Positions 44,551-55,497 of a stretch of 64,000 nucleotides of DNA are shown here, piece by piece. The notes beneath the pieces are model-generated. The model searched no databases. It was not told where the DNA came from and was given only the letters and a program-made list of their open reading frames with translations. This DNA is from Dendrolimus kikuchii (Eukaryota; Arthropoda; Insecta; Lepidoptera; Lasiocampidae): assembly GCA_019925095.2 (NCBI GenBank), contig CM034392.1, forward strand, positions 1,681,501-1,745,500, read 5' to 3'. How positions within the stretch are numbered: the stretch's first letter is position 1; every line of letters starts with the position of its first letter. The position numbers and the translations under genes were made by a program.

Positions 44551-44914
44551 AACAGAAGTGACAACTCAAACTAATCCAGTTGAACTATTTAATATTGAAA
44601 TTGTTTAACTTGAGAAAAGCTTAGGTCATTACTTAAATTTTATGTATATTAATATGATAGTATAAGGAAAGGTTATTTATTAAGAAAATCTTTTATTGAT
44701 TATAAAATATATTTTATTCTTAGTTATGATTCTTGAATATGTACATTAGAAGAAATACGGCTAGCGCTATGGGTTATAGTGAGAGAGGAGGAGCCTTCCT
44801 ACCGCTGCCGTATGTGTGAGAGAAAGGGAAACCAGACAGCCTGGCGCCGTAACGCGTTACGTAACGAAGCGGTTTACCCTCCCTTTTTTTTTATTATTAT
44901 TAATATCTCTACGG

Positions 44915-45180
44915 ACTCGAGTTCTGTACCCTTTTTTACTACTTAATTTCTATGAATAATTTTAGACTGCATACACGCTTATTGTTTATTTTTGTTACTG
45001 TGTGTGACATTAATTTAGTAATTTTTATGTTGTGGTGTACCTTAAGAATAACTTATTATATTAATTTATTCTAATTTTAATACTAAACTTATACTAATGT
45101 AGAGTGTATCTGTTACATGCTGGTGTTGTGAGGAAGTGCATGTGCAGTGTTGGCCTTAACCTCCCTTAAGAAGTTATCAC
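44915..45180 (-). repeat. Repeat family E, reverse orientation
   Basis: Begins with 'tctacggactcgagttctgt' and ends 'gaagtgcatgtgcagtgttgg', the reverse complement of 62335-62580. Confidence 0.85.
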
Positions 45181-46454
45181 TTTAAGATATATAATATGAT
45201 ATACGACGACAATCTCAATTGATGTGATCGTTAACTACCCTACTTTAAAACTGAAATATTGTGTAATTATTTTCAGATTATCAATGGAAGGAACACTACT
45301 GGTTGATTTTAAAATTCATTTTCACGATGAGATTTAGTTTTTAATAATTTTATATTAGAAATAAAGAAAGCAGCTATTTGTATCGCGAGACATATTCTTT
45401 TCACTCTATGTTATACGGTATGGCTGTAAATAGTATGTCGAGGGGTGAAAGGATATATGTTTCAAGCGACATCTTTCATCCCTCAATATCGTCGGCGTAA
45501 GTGCAGGACCTTGTAACTATATTTTTAGTGTTTTTTCGTCAAAAACAATTTCACCAAAAAATTTTGTGAGGGGGGGGCATCCATACATTACGTCACATGC
45601 GAAGGGGTGGGCGGGGTCCTAAATTTTAATTACGAACATTTAAAGAACTACTAGGATATGACCGCGACTTAGTCCACGCTTGACTTGAAATTTTAATCTG
45701 GCCATTTTAAATCATTCTCAGAAAAATTCCCGCGGGATTCGCGAAATAGAAAGAAGCGTAGATGTTAAGTCTATAATGTTGTACACTTTATGTTAAATAA
45801 TTGAATGATAAATATATGATGATGATCGAGGTGATCGGACGGCAAGCGACGCGGGCCTTGCGCGTGTCGTATGAACTCCGACTGCCGGTGCTACTAGCCG
45901 CGCGTTAGGCGATCGACGTCCGATACGAGTATTCACAAAAACTGGTTGCTGCAGCGAATGAGCTGTGCGTTCCCAATGCACAACTAGTACAATATTATAT
46001 TTAATTAATTGCTGTACACATTGGCTATCAATATGAGGACTATAAATAAATAATAGATAGGCTACAAGTCTAAAAATTTGCTGTCGATCAGCGAGAACAA
46101 CATAGAAATCGGCTCAGTACCTATTACGTGAATCTCGAACAAACAGAGAAGAATCTAAAAGAAATTGCATCACGTTCACCATCGTTTATTACAGTTTTTG
46201 AAGTGAAACTTCTATATAGACGGGGGTCATTGGATTTTTCTGTCACGCAAAAGCGTTACGGCCGCGTAGAGGAGCGGCATAACTTTAGAGTAGACTATGC
46301 ATGCGTTTTTTGGTTCCGGATCGAATTCAGTTTTTTTGTTTGATAAAATATGTTTAAATAAAAAATGTATTCATTAAAGTGTACCTAACCTAACCAAATC
46401 ATAATTTGCAGTAAACCTGCGAAAAATCGAAATGTGTGCTGGGACACATAGTAG

Positions 46455-46535
46455 AAGTGAAACTTCAAAGAAGCAAGTGACGTGTGTAAGAATAAGCAAC
46501 TAAATTTTAACTTGTTGTTCGTGCCTACCCCGTTT
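46455..46535 (+). mobile_element. RTE-type LINE fragment, decayed
   Basis: 'aaagaagcaagtgacgtgtg' and 'tgttcgtgcctaccccg' match the RTE end with several differences. Confidence 0.6.
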
Positions 46536-47269
46536 TCAAATTGGACAAGTACATTAACAATTTGCCCGTAGAACTTCAAGTTAAAATTTTGTTGTGGTTC
46601 GTTTGAATTTTTTTTTAAAGCTTCAGTATCCTTACACAGGAATTTTATAATATTATAGATTATCTATTTAAACCAACCCCCGTAAGTCCCCCCCCCCCGC
46701 ATATAGGAGTCACTAAAATATATGTGTCAGTATGTGAAGAAGCATGAAAGCAGAATAAATAATGAGAGCTTTGAGATTATATATGAGGTAAGCATGAATA
46801 AGGAGCGTTGTGGATTGAAAGAATATGTAATAACAAGAGCTGAAAAGGGAATGTTCTAGGTGCTTTGGGCATGTAGAGAGTGATGCAAGAAAATAGAATC
46901 ACAAAACAAGTATATGACAGATAGTATTGGTGAACATATAGAGTTGGTATGGCATACGTATACCTATATACACATATAGGTATACGTATTCATACTCATT
47001 TACTTATAAATACTCCTAAAAACGATAGAAGTGTAGCATGAACCATATGCCAGGTTGTATTGCATCAGCGATTACTCATTAGTATGCAAGTAATACCAAA
47101 TTTTAATAGATATAAAAAAAATCCGCATCTAAAAGATGAAAATAGCACCTCCATTCTGTGTTTAATTTAATATCAGTACAGATGAAAGTCATGTTTTGAT
47201 TTCACGAATTTTAGTTATACCTACTTCCAAATCGGTCGACAATACTTACACACGATCGTTAGGATAAGT

Positions 47270-47345
47270 ACAATGGGCGGTCTTATCGCTGGGAGCGATT
47301 TCTTCCAGACAACCTTTGGATGCACAGAAACTCGGTATGGATGGG
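47270..47345 (-). mobile_element. LINE 3'-UTR fragment
   Basis: 'gggcggtcttatcgct' and 'cttccagacaacctttg' are the reverse complement of the tail at 59112-59150. Confidence 0.6.
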
Positions 47346-47384
47346 GTAGGTATGCAGGTAAGGATATAATATACTAGTCCTGTT

Positions 47385-47820
47385 CTCTTTTCTTTCACCA
47401 TATCCCAATTACTTGGGGTCGGCACAATATGTCTTTTCCTTCCACACTCTTCTATTCTGACATACCTCTTCTGTCACACCGCATATCATCATATCACCCT
47501 TCACACAATCCATCCATCTTTTTTTGGTCTACCTTTAAATTTGTAACCATCCGTCTTGTAGTTTAACATTCTTTTTGTCACGCGACTTTCATCCCTCCTC
47601 ATTATATGCCCATACCAACTTTATCTTCTTCCTCTCAGTTTTTCAGTCACAGGTGCAACTTTCAAAGATTCCCTTACGTACTCATTTCTCACCTTATCCA
47701 TTCTTGTAACACCACACATCCATCTCAACATTCTCATCTCAGCTGAGTGGAGACGTTTGTAGTATATCACTTTAGTGGCCCAACATTCCGACCCGTATAG
47801 CATGACTAGTCGTATGACAG
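47385..47820 (-). mobile_element. LINE reverse transcriptase C-terminal fragment
   Basis: Minus strand encodes MLYGSECWATKVIYYKRLHS and MRMLRWMCGVTRMDKVRNEY, then decays; the 3' part has 'ccaattacttggggtcgg'. The segment around 47755-47815 duplicates 48605-48670. Confidence 0.85.
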
Positions 47821-48358
47821 ATTTATATAAGAAATAAGAAAGAAATAATTTATTGCTTTCAGTTATAAGCTAAACAAGTACAATATACTAAACCGCTTTA
47901 AAAAATTCATTTACTGTTCGAAAGCTACATTAACTCCCCGTACTAGTTTTAAACATGTGCTATATACGGCAGAGTAAGTTCACGTGCCGTAAGTTAACAA
48001 GATATTTGTTTCAAACTACCTTTGAAATAATTTGTCAGCACACAAAAAATGAGTTCGTACATTACCAATTAGACAGTACATGTGACGAATACAGAGACAG
48101 CAACATTATTTGTTTAGTAAAATAAATATACACATATATTTTATTCATAATACACATATACATCTATTTTCTGCAGTATTGATAAATACATAATAGCTAT
48201 ATATTATAATATATAATATAATTAGTTACAAATTTGTATAAAGTAATATATATTAAAGATTAGCCATAAAATAACATTTTCATCATAAGAATAAATAGAT
48301 ATTTTTTTGTTTTTATATGTATATTATATGTATATTGTATATATATATATTATATACG

Positions 48359-48545
48359 AGAGTCGTGGTAGCGTAATGGCTAGTGCAAGCGTCCCAAACT
48401 CAGAGGACGCGGGTTCGATCCTGGCCGGAACGCATGCACCGCTTAGTCAGTATATGTCCATCTAAACTGCATCTTCTTACTCTTACCACGTGCTAATAAT
48501 GGTGAAGGAAAAGATCCCCTGATGTAACATGCACATCGAGATTAC
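48359..48545 (+). mobile_element. tRNA-derived SINE, 3'-truncated
   Basis: Head with A-box TAGCGTAATGG and B-box GGTTCGATCC, then 'ggccggaacgcatgcacc', shared with the reverse copy at 50046-50335. Confidence 0.8.
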
Positions 48546-48589
48546 CACGTGTCAAACCACACAGGCCGCCTCTGGACATTCTCATCGTG

Positions 48590-48880
48590 GCGGGTATACG
48601 TCCGTAGTTTATCACTTTAGTGGCCCAACATTCCGACCCGTATAGCATGACTGGTCGTATGATAGATTTATATATTTGACCTTTTAGTTTCAGTGGCATT
48701 AGTTTGTCGCACGTCACACCGGTTACCTGTCTCCACTTCAGCCATGCTACATTTATTCTTCTCCTTACATCCCTCTCTATATCACAATTGTTCTGCAGTA
48801 GTGAACCAAGGTATTTGAATTCGGGGTTACATGGTAGTGTGACTGATTGTAGTTTAAGAGGCACAGCACTAGAGGTCCCG
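48590..48880 (-). mobile_element. LINE reverse transcriptase fragment
   Basis: Encodes FKYLGSLLQNNCDIERDVRR, INVAWLKWRQVTGVTCDKLM and SIIRPVMLYGSECWATKVI, a conserved RTE-type thumb/C-terminal region. It is joined on its upstream side to unrelated Helitron-like sequence (48883-49160). Confidence 0.88.
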
Positions 48881-48882
48881 CC

Positions 48883-49160
48883 GAAATTGCAGCGCCATCT
48901 ACCGGGACCAAATGTTAATCTAAACTTTTCTCGAATCCATTTGAACAAAAATAAAATTTTATTGAAATCGGTCCCACCGTTTATGAGGAGTTTAGCGGCG
49001 CCACCTACCGTGTCCAATCGTGAATCTAATTCTAAACCATCCCGGGACCCACTTGAACGTATACACAAAAAATAATTTCACCTAAATCCTGGTACCCGAT
49101 TGCAGCACCATCTATCTATCTGGTTCAAATTTGAATCTAAACCATCCCGGGACCATTATT
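48883..49160 (-). mobile_element. Helitron-like internal fragment
   Basis: 'cagcgccatctaccggga', 'accatcccgggacccac' and similar phrases as at 190-460. Confidence 0.5.
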
Positions 49161-49337
49161 TAAATATATAAAAAAAAAGTATTTATTGATTATTTACTTT
49201 ATTTAATTTCAACGATTTATTTACATGGTACTTACAAAGAATACACGAAATTTACGAAATTTAAATCAGGACTTTAGAGTTTATTTCCTATTTAAATATT
49301 TTTTTTTTTTGAGAATAAGAAGTTGATTTGATAATTT

Positions 49338-49497
49338 ATACATACATACATACATACATAACTTCACGCCAGTTCCCTTGCGGGGTAGGCACGAACAACA
49401 GAGCGCCATTTAGGCCCATTCTTACACACCTCACTTGCTTCTTTGACATTCATAACTCTTGTCATGCACACTCGTCTGTTCTTAAGGCTCCTGACAT
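49338..49497 (-). mobile_element. RTE-type LINE 3' fragment
   Basis: (TACA)n then 'taacttcacgccagttccc' to 'ggctcctgaca'. Confidence 0.85.
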
Positions 49498-49529
49498 AAT
49501 TTATAATCCCAAAATATAATGTTTTTATT

Positions 49530-49829
49530 GCAGGAGTTCAGCAGACAGGCAGAAGGCCCACTCCATAGCAAACGGTTACCATCGCCTATGGACATTTGCA
49601 ACACCAAAGGTGCTACAAATGCGCTGCTGCTCTCTTAAGGGAGACTGGAACCTGGTCACTAATGCCGGAACACAACTCAAGGTTGTTATGGCGACATGCT
49701 CTAGACCGGGTGTGGTAGCCATCCAGTCGGGCAAATGCCCTACCACCTGGCTGTGGGTTGTTTTGTCGCCTCTTACGACGGGCCGCCCCAACGCAGGAAA
49801 TTGTATTCTTTCTCCGTTCCTGCATGGAT
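49530..49829 (-). mobile_element. Family A retroelement, full length
   Basis: From GCAGGAGTTCAGCAGACAGG to 'ctccgttcctgcatggat'. Followed by the pogo-like right end, as at 37359. Confidence 0.93.
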
Positions 49830-49935
49830 AGGAATTCATCAAGTATTTCTCAAGGGACCGGGAAAAACCTTGAAGTTATCGAGAGTCTACTGTACATTGT
49901 TCACCAAGGGGAGAAAGTGGCCGATTACCAGAACT
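49830..49935. mobile_element. Pogo-like element right end and shared flank
   Basis: 'tctcaagggaccgggaaaaa' to 'cgagagtctactgtac' and on to 'gccgattacca', paralogous to 37360-37460. Confidence 0.65.
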
Positions 49936-50045
49936 AACCCCAACAATAGCACATAAACTCGGTATTCATAACTATGTTACACGTCAGAATTATATTATTA
50001 AAAATTGTATTCTTTCTCCGTTCCTAATATATTATAATATAATAA

Positions 50046-50335
50046 CAGCCCATAAATGTCCCACTGCTGGGCTAGGGCCTCCCATTATAGGGGAATAGAC
50101 AGTATACCCGCCACGCTTGTCCAAGGCGGCTTGGCAGGTTTGACACATCGGTTATCTCGATGTGCAGGTTGCATCACGATGTTTTCCTTCACCGTTCTTA
50201 GCACATGGTAATTGTAACAATATGCACATTAGGTCCGAAAACTGCCTAAGTGGTGCATGCGTTCCGGCCAGGATCGAACCCGCGCCCTTTGAGTTCGGGA
50301 CGCGTGCGCTAGCCATTACGCTACCACGACTATGT
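50046..50335 (-). mobile_element. tRNA-headed SINE, near complete
   Basis: The reverse strand begins with the tRNA-like head (50261-50332; B-box complement GGATCGAACC). The body has 'tcgatgtgcaggttgcatca' and ends with the 'taaatgtcccactgctgggc' motif widespread in Lepidoptera. Confidence 0.85.
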
Positions 50336-51030
50336 TATCGTGTATAGTGTCTCCGTTCCTGCACGGATAAAAATGCATATCGATAGGTGAAATGTTATTT
50401 GTTTTAAACGACATTTTTAAAAATTGTCGGGAGAAAAGTTTGAAGTTTCAAATGACCCAGAAAAACACATCACTAACGAACTGTGTACCATACTTTAAAA
50501 AAAAAAACATCCATAGATTGAAACTATATGTCAGGTTCTTTATATTTCTTTAAGTTAAGATATTAGGATAAAAAACCCCATAGTGCTAAGTCTCACACAA
50601 AATGTCGCTTAAAACAAATAGCCTTTCAACCCTCGATATGTTTTACTTATTTAAGCTGTAAGGTTGTGTATCATGTGATTTTAAAGGATTATTGTTTCAA
50701 ACACGTACGTTGTTATTTTAATTATTTATAATTGAATTTGTTTTGGTCTCCTTTGGTGAACTGTTATCCCTTGGCTACTGTGATAAACGTGTATAAAATG
50801 GTTTGCTAAGTTTTAGAGTAAATCAAGAAATTCTTTGTAATTTGTTTCACATATTTTTAAGGGCTTAATATTATTATGATTGTTTTAATAAATATTATAG
50901 ATAATTTGTGGTTTAATTTATAGTCTGCCTTTGCACCATGGTGTTATTAGTGTATATATCAGTTTTAATAACTCACGAAAACTCAACATGTTCAAGGGAA
51001 ATGTTTAAAAAAATGTTATACTATTGAAAT

Positions 51031-51335
51031 ACATACATACATAACTTCACGCCAGTTCCCTTGCGGGGTAGGCACGGACAACAGAGTGCCATTTAGGCTT
51101 ATTCTTACACACCTCACTTGCCTCTTTGACATTCATAACTCTTGTCATGCAAGCTCGTCTGTTCTTAAGGCTCCTGACATAACCTTCTGCTAGTACACGA
51201 TCAATTTGATCATGGAAGGTGTGTCGTGGCCTTCCACGACTTCTGCATCCATCCACTTTTGCATTGTATATCTGTTTAGTCATTCTTTCATCATGCATTC
51301 TTTCCACATGCCCGAACCACCGGAGCATTCCTTGA
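51031..51335 (-). mobile_element. RTE-type LINE 3' end, longest intact ORF piece
   Basis: Open for 93 codons: LRWFGHVERMHDERMTKQIY, KVDGCRSRGRPRHTFHDQID, and VVRAYPARELA at the end, then a (TACA)n tail. The best reference for the other copies. Confidence 0.9.
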
Positions 51336-51832
51336 AACTATTGAAATAGAATAATTAAAACTAAGTTTTAATGGTTTTAATAGAGTTATTTGATTTAATT
51401 ATATTGGATAAATATTAGCAGGTTTTCAGTCTAAGAATCTGCTGTCGATTAATGAAAACCGCATCGTAATCGGCCGAGTAGTTTTTATGTGAATCCCGAA
51501 TAAACAGAAAAAAATTTGCATCGTGTTCTCGTTGATGTACTCTATTGCTTTTTTAAATAGCTTTAATGTACAGAGACGGCTTGTTATAATTTTATATTAT
51601 AGATTCTACCAAGGAGTTTCACATTACGAGAGTAAATAAGCTGAATAATCAAACTTCATTGGAATAGCTATTGATCAATACATTTGTTTCGCTTTAATAC
51701 TATAGAAAAAATGAGATGAAAGGTGTAGTTCTAATCATAGATAAAACTTCTCATTTTTACCACGCGCATATGACGCCAAATGCGTGTCATCACTTTATTT
51801 AGTTAGGTTTATAGCTTGGCAGCTAGGCGTTT

Positions 51833-52382
51833 AGGCCAGATCTTAGATTACAATATAGTTTCTTAAGCCTATGTATGGCTCAGCTGAACTGTAGGTTAGC
51901 AACTAACGCCATTCAATGGAGTTCTTCTGACAACTCGAAAGGCCACATTTGATTATAGAGTTCACATTTCTCACAAAAACACATAATTACTACTCTAAAA
52001 CGATCAATATCCTACAACTACTGTTCATTTTAGAGTACTTTTACACATTTTTAGAAAATAAAACTGTACAGCACAATATCTCCTTTCAGTTCCCGCCAAA
52101 AACTGTCATTTTTTTATGTTTAAGGCTTGGCAACTAGGCCTTTAAGCCAGGCGCCGTTGTATTGTAGGCTACAATCGACGTCATTCAACGGAGTTCTTGT
52201 GAAAACTCGAAAGACCACATTTGGCTATATAGTTCACATTTCTCGCAAAAACACATAATTACTACTCAAAAACTATCAATATCCTATAACTAATGTTCAT
52301 TTTAGAGTAATTTTACACATTTTTAGAAAATAAAACTGCACAGCACAATACCTCCTTTCAGTTCCCGCCAAAAACTGTCATC
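51833..52382 (-). repeat. Repeat family D, tandem dimer
   Basis: Two copies (51833-52110 and 52121-52382) head to tail, each ending 'cagttcccgccaaaaactgtcat'. Plus-orientation singles are at 34100 and 35985. Confidence 0.85.
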
Positions 52383-52535
52383 ACTTTCTAGTATCATAGA
52401 GTATATTAATATAGTAGGAGACGTCATTTTCATTTTAGAAACATGAAAAAATGTGTACACCAAGAAGCTTACACTACACATACGTAATACGTAGTATCCA
52501 TAGTAGTTTGTGCACTACACTATAACATCTATGCC

Positions 52536-53275
52536 TAGGGATGCAACATCGTTCATATAAAACATCGATGTTAGGATATCGATGTTTTCAAAAGTGAAAC
52601 ATCGATGTTAAAAATATCGATATTTATGAACGATATATCGATGTTTATGAACGATGTTTTTTATCACCATTTACATAAACTTTTGACGGTTCTTCCTGCG
52701 ATGCAAATGTAATATCGTTTTTTTTTAACATCGATGTATCGCCCAAACCACTCTAGCAAACCTTTCTTAATTCTTGCTTTCACTAACATCATCCTTTTAC
52801 ACCACTGTCACTCCATCTTTCAAAGAAATACCACACACACTTCTCAATGCTCTCATTGCTACTAAATACTATGTTTATTCTATTCATATGTTTTTCCCTT
52901 ACCGAACATTCACTACTTTACTTACAATTCAACAGCGTGGGCACATACTAACACATCCCTATCACCATTTTAAATAAATGTACATCAAAGAAAATATTGA
53001 ATTTTTAAAAGAAATTAAAGAGATAGGTATAATAATCAATGTTTACATTATAAATTATTATTGGCAATAAGAAAAAAATATGAAAAAAATAATATAATGG
53101 ATATCTGTATAGAGATAGAGCGTAAGATGGCACGTTATGTCTATGTAAGATAAAATATCGTTCACAAAACATCGTTCTTAAACAACGATGTATCGTCGAT
53201 GTTTCGGTTTCAACATCGATTTTTATGAACGATATATCGATGTTTGGAAACATCGATGTTTTGTTTGCATCCCTA
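52536..53275. mobile_element. hAT-type MITE, 740 bp, perfect 8-bp target duplication
   Basis: Both ends read TAGGGATGCAA inward, and TCTATGCC flanks each side exactly (52528-52535 and 53276-53283). Both subterminal regions are crowded with AACATCGATGTT and TATCGATA-type palindromes. The interior (52760-52980) has one short unrecognised ORF; no transposase. Confidence 0.88.
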
Positions 53276-53512
53276 TCTATGCCAACTGTTTAACCATGTT
53301 TTGAATAATGAACAAATAAATTTGATTTAATTGAAAGATTGTTGCGACTTTCGGACTGATATTTATCTTTCTTTCATTAACTATTGTACAGTTTATTTGC
53401 AAGTGTTGAAAAATGTTGTTGGTTTATACAAACTCATGACTATGGTATGCCCTCGACTTGGTCTCAGGCATACATTCGTCTACTCGTTTGTAAAATCAAG
53501 CTTACCACACTA

Positions 53513-53682
53513 CATACATACATACGTAACTTCACGCCAGTTCCCTTGCGGGGTAGGCACGAACAACAGAGGGCCATTTAGGCTTATTCTTACACACCTC
53601 ACTTGCTACTTTGACATTCATAACTCTTGTCATGCACGCTCGTCTGTTCTTAAGGCTCCTGACATCACCTTCTGCTAGTACG
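53513..53682 (-). mobile_element. RTE-type LINE 3' fragment
   Basis: (TACA)n tail and 'taacttcacgccagttccc' to 'ccttctgctagta'. Confidence 0.85.
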
Positions 53683-53770
53683 TACCACACTAGTATCGTA
53701 AATAACGATTACTGGTTGATTGTCATTATTATTAAGGCTGTAATAAAATAATAGCTTGACAATTAAATTT

Positions 53771-54216
53771 CACTATAACCCGATTTAACGACAAACTCCT
53801 TTAAGTGTCGAAATCACTGCTTTGGTTGGTTTAGCTTGTCTTCTATACAATGATACACTCTATATAGCATTACACCCACTCTTAATAACGACAACAATTA
53901 AGTAATAAAAAGTACCCTTTAATTTGCCAAAATTAGTAAAAACTGCACAGCTGTGTACATTCTTTTATCACTTTATTATCCTAGCCCGTAATAAACTTGA
54001 CTGTCGGCATCATGCATACCGAAATTTCCAAGTACTTCGTTCATCACCAAGATGCCTCAATATCGCAAGATAAAATAAGTAAAAAAAGTACAACAAAATT
54101 ACTGGTACAGTAAAAGACATCCGACAAAAATAACTTCTGACTTCTCTCCTTTTAACAACTCTCTATAACGCCATAAAATGCACTCCCTTCAGTGTCGTTA
54201 TATAGAGTTCATGCTG
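53771..54216 (+). mobile_element. Tigger/pogo-like MITE, decayed ends
   Basis: Ends CACTATAACCCGATTTAACG and 'gtcgttatatagagttcatg' correspond to the CAGTGTAAAC termini of other copies. Lies just downstream of GTPBP10. Confidence 0.7.
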
Positions 54217-54298
54217 TATTTATTTATAATAGTATACAATCAGAAAATTCAAAAGTTATGGATAGGATTTCAAGAAAAAAAATGATAATTTCTAAATA

Positions 54299-54304
54299 TT
54301 TATT
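54299..54304 (-). promoter_or_regulatory. Possible GTPBP10 poly(A) signal
   Basis: AATAAA on the minus strand 8 bp past the TAA. Another lies near 54216-54223. Which one is used cannot be told. Confidence 0.35.
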
Positions 54305-54312
54305 CATTATGT

Positions 54313-55497
54313 TTAGGTGATCTGAGGTCCTCTTTCTCTTACTATAGCTCTATTTCTTCTTAACACTACACTTGAATCTTCTATATTAGGATCATTTTCA
54401 TCTGCAAACTCATCCAGTCGTTTTCTTAACAACTCTTTCAAATTTTCTATACTTTCTCCTCCATTTAGAGCAGAAATACCTATCACATCTTCAAATGAAA
54501 TCAGTTTTTCTGGCCTTATTTCTTCAGGTATCGTGTGGATTACACTATCTATATTTTGAAGAGATTCTTGTACATTTCTCAATATATCTTGCGCCGCTGG
54601 CAAATCCATCTTGTTGATTGCCAACACTGCAGGCTTATGTAATAGTTCAGAATTGTATAATTCCAATTCTTTATTTAATAATAATACAGTCTCTAAACAT
54701 GACCTTCTTGGATGTTTTGTGCTTAATTGAAATCCTTGCACATCGGCTATAAATAATAGCAATTTGGTCCTTTCAACATGTTTTAAAAACATGTGACCAA
54801 GTCCAATATTCATGTGAGCACCTTCTATAAGACCAGGTAAGTCTGCTATTGAAATTTGTCGGGTATCTTTATACATCATAACACCTTTATTTGGCTTTAT
54901 TGTTGTGAATGGATAACTCGCTATCCGTGGCTGGGCTCTAGATATGGCTTTCAACAATGAACTTTTTCCAGCATTTGGAAAACCGACCAGACCAATATCG
55001 GCGATTAACTTCAAGTCGAAGCGTACATGGTGGATCTGCCCAAAATGACCAAGAAAATTGTTCTGTGGATTGCCGCCGGGTCCTCCTCTAGCTATAATGA
55101 CTGTATCGCCTTCTTTATTTACTGAACCAAGAACTTTACCATCTTCTCTGTATATAGTAACACCAAGTGGAACTTCGAGTTGTATATCGGAACCAGGGTT
55201 TCCAACAATTTTTGTTTTTCTACTATCCTCGCCATGACCGGCGGAAATTGTCTTGCCACGAAATTTCGACATTATGTTCTTCAGATTTGCGTTTTCTTTT
55301 CCAACGCAGTAAATACAGCCGCCTTGTCCTCCCAATCCACCGAATTTGGGGAGTCCAGTACCACCAGTTCCACCTTTAACATGGAGTCGAATGGAATCGA
55401 TGAACTTACTGTGAAGATAATTACGTGGCCTTTTTAGTTCTTTTGCAAATAGAGTTTTGAGGATAAACACCATTGTATTTAGTGAAAAAAGATTCAA
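54313..55497 (-). CDS. GTPBP10: GTP-binding protein 10, mitochondrial Obg-family GTPase
   Basis: Obg-type GTPase; in animals it works in mitochondria in assembly of the large ribosomal subunit (family knowledge). One uninterrupted 394-codon exon. The Obg fold covers about residues 30-160, with Gly-rich segments (KGGTGGTGLPKFGGLGGQGG). The G domain shows G1 GFPNAGKSS (172-180), G2 TT (198-199), G3 DLPG (219-222), G4 NKMD (295-298) and G5 SAL (342-344). The motif PGLIEGAHMNIGLGHMFLKH is specific to the Obg/GTPBP10 group. The N-terminal 30 residues (MNLFSLNTMVFILKTLFAKE...) are basic and hydrophobic, fitting a mitochondrial targeting peptide; Met9 is an alternative start. Length is close to the vertebrate protein. 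All motifs are intact. Divergent from PGAP3, 1.4 kb away. Confidence 0.96.
   Translation of the reverse strand: MNLFSLNTMVFILKTLFAKELKRPRNYLHSKFIDSIRLHVKGGTGGTGLPKFGGLGGQGGCIYCVGKENANLKNIMSKFRGKTISAGHGEDSRKTKIVGNPGSDIQLEVPLGVTIYREDGKVLGSVNKEGDTVIIARGGPGGNPQNNFLGHFGQIHHVRFDLKLIADIGLVGFPNAGKSSLLKAISRAQPRIASYPFTTIKPNKGVMMYKDTRQISIADLPGLIEGAHMNIGLGHMFLKHVERTKLLLFIADVQGFQLSTKHPRRSCLETVLLLNKELELYNSELLHKPAVLAINKMDLPAAQDILRNVQESLQNIDSVIHTIPEEIRPEKLISFEDVIGISALNGGESIENLKELLRKRLDEFADENDPNIEDSSVVLRRNRAIVRERGPQIT

Larger units (their letters stand above)
43387..54298. other. Intergenic repeats between BTBD9 and GTPBP10
   Basis: No gene recognised in about 10.9 kb. Elements that could be delimited are listed separately. 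Unassigned parts include a GC-rich patch at 45830-45990, a segment at 46065-46200 repeated at 51420-51560, and 50375-50990 (AT-rich). Confidence 0.6.

Noticed and set aside
45793..45981. Arg-rich 62-codon minus ORF
   Set aside because: Arises from the GC-rich patch; no start context, splice sites or recognisable motif.
48359..48432. Candidate tRNA gene
   Set aside because: Has A and B boxes but continues into SINE body sequence shared with 50046-50335; no convincing mature tRNA ends.
49328..49519. Small ORFs such as 'TSRQFPCGVGTNNRAPF'
   Set aside because: Antisense translation of the RTE 3' fragment, repeated at each copy.
55167..55437. Plus-strand ORFs over GTPBP10
   Set aside because: Antisense shadows of a clearly conserved coding exon.
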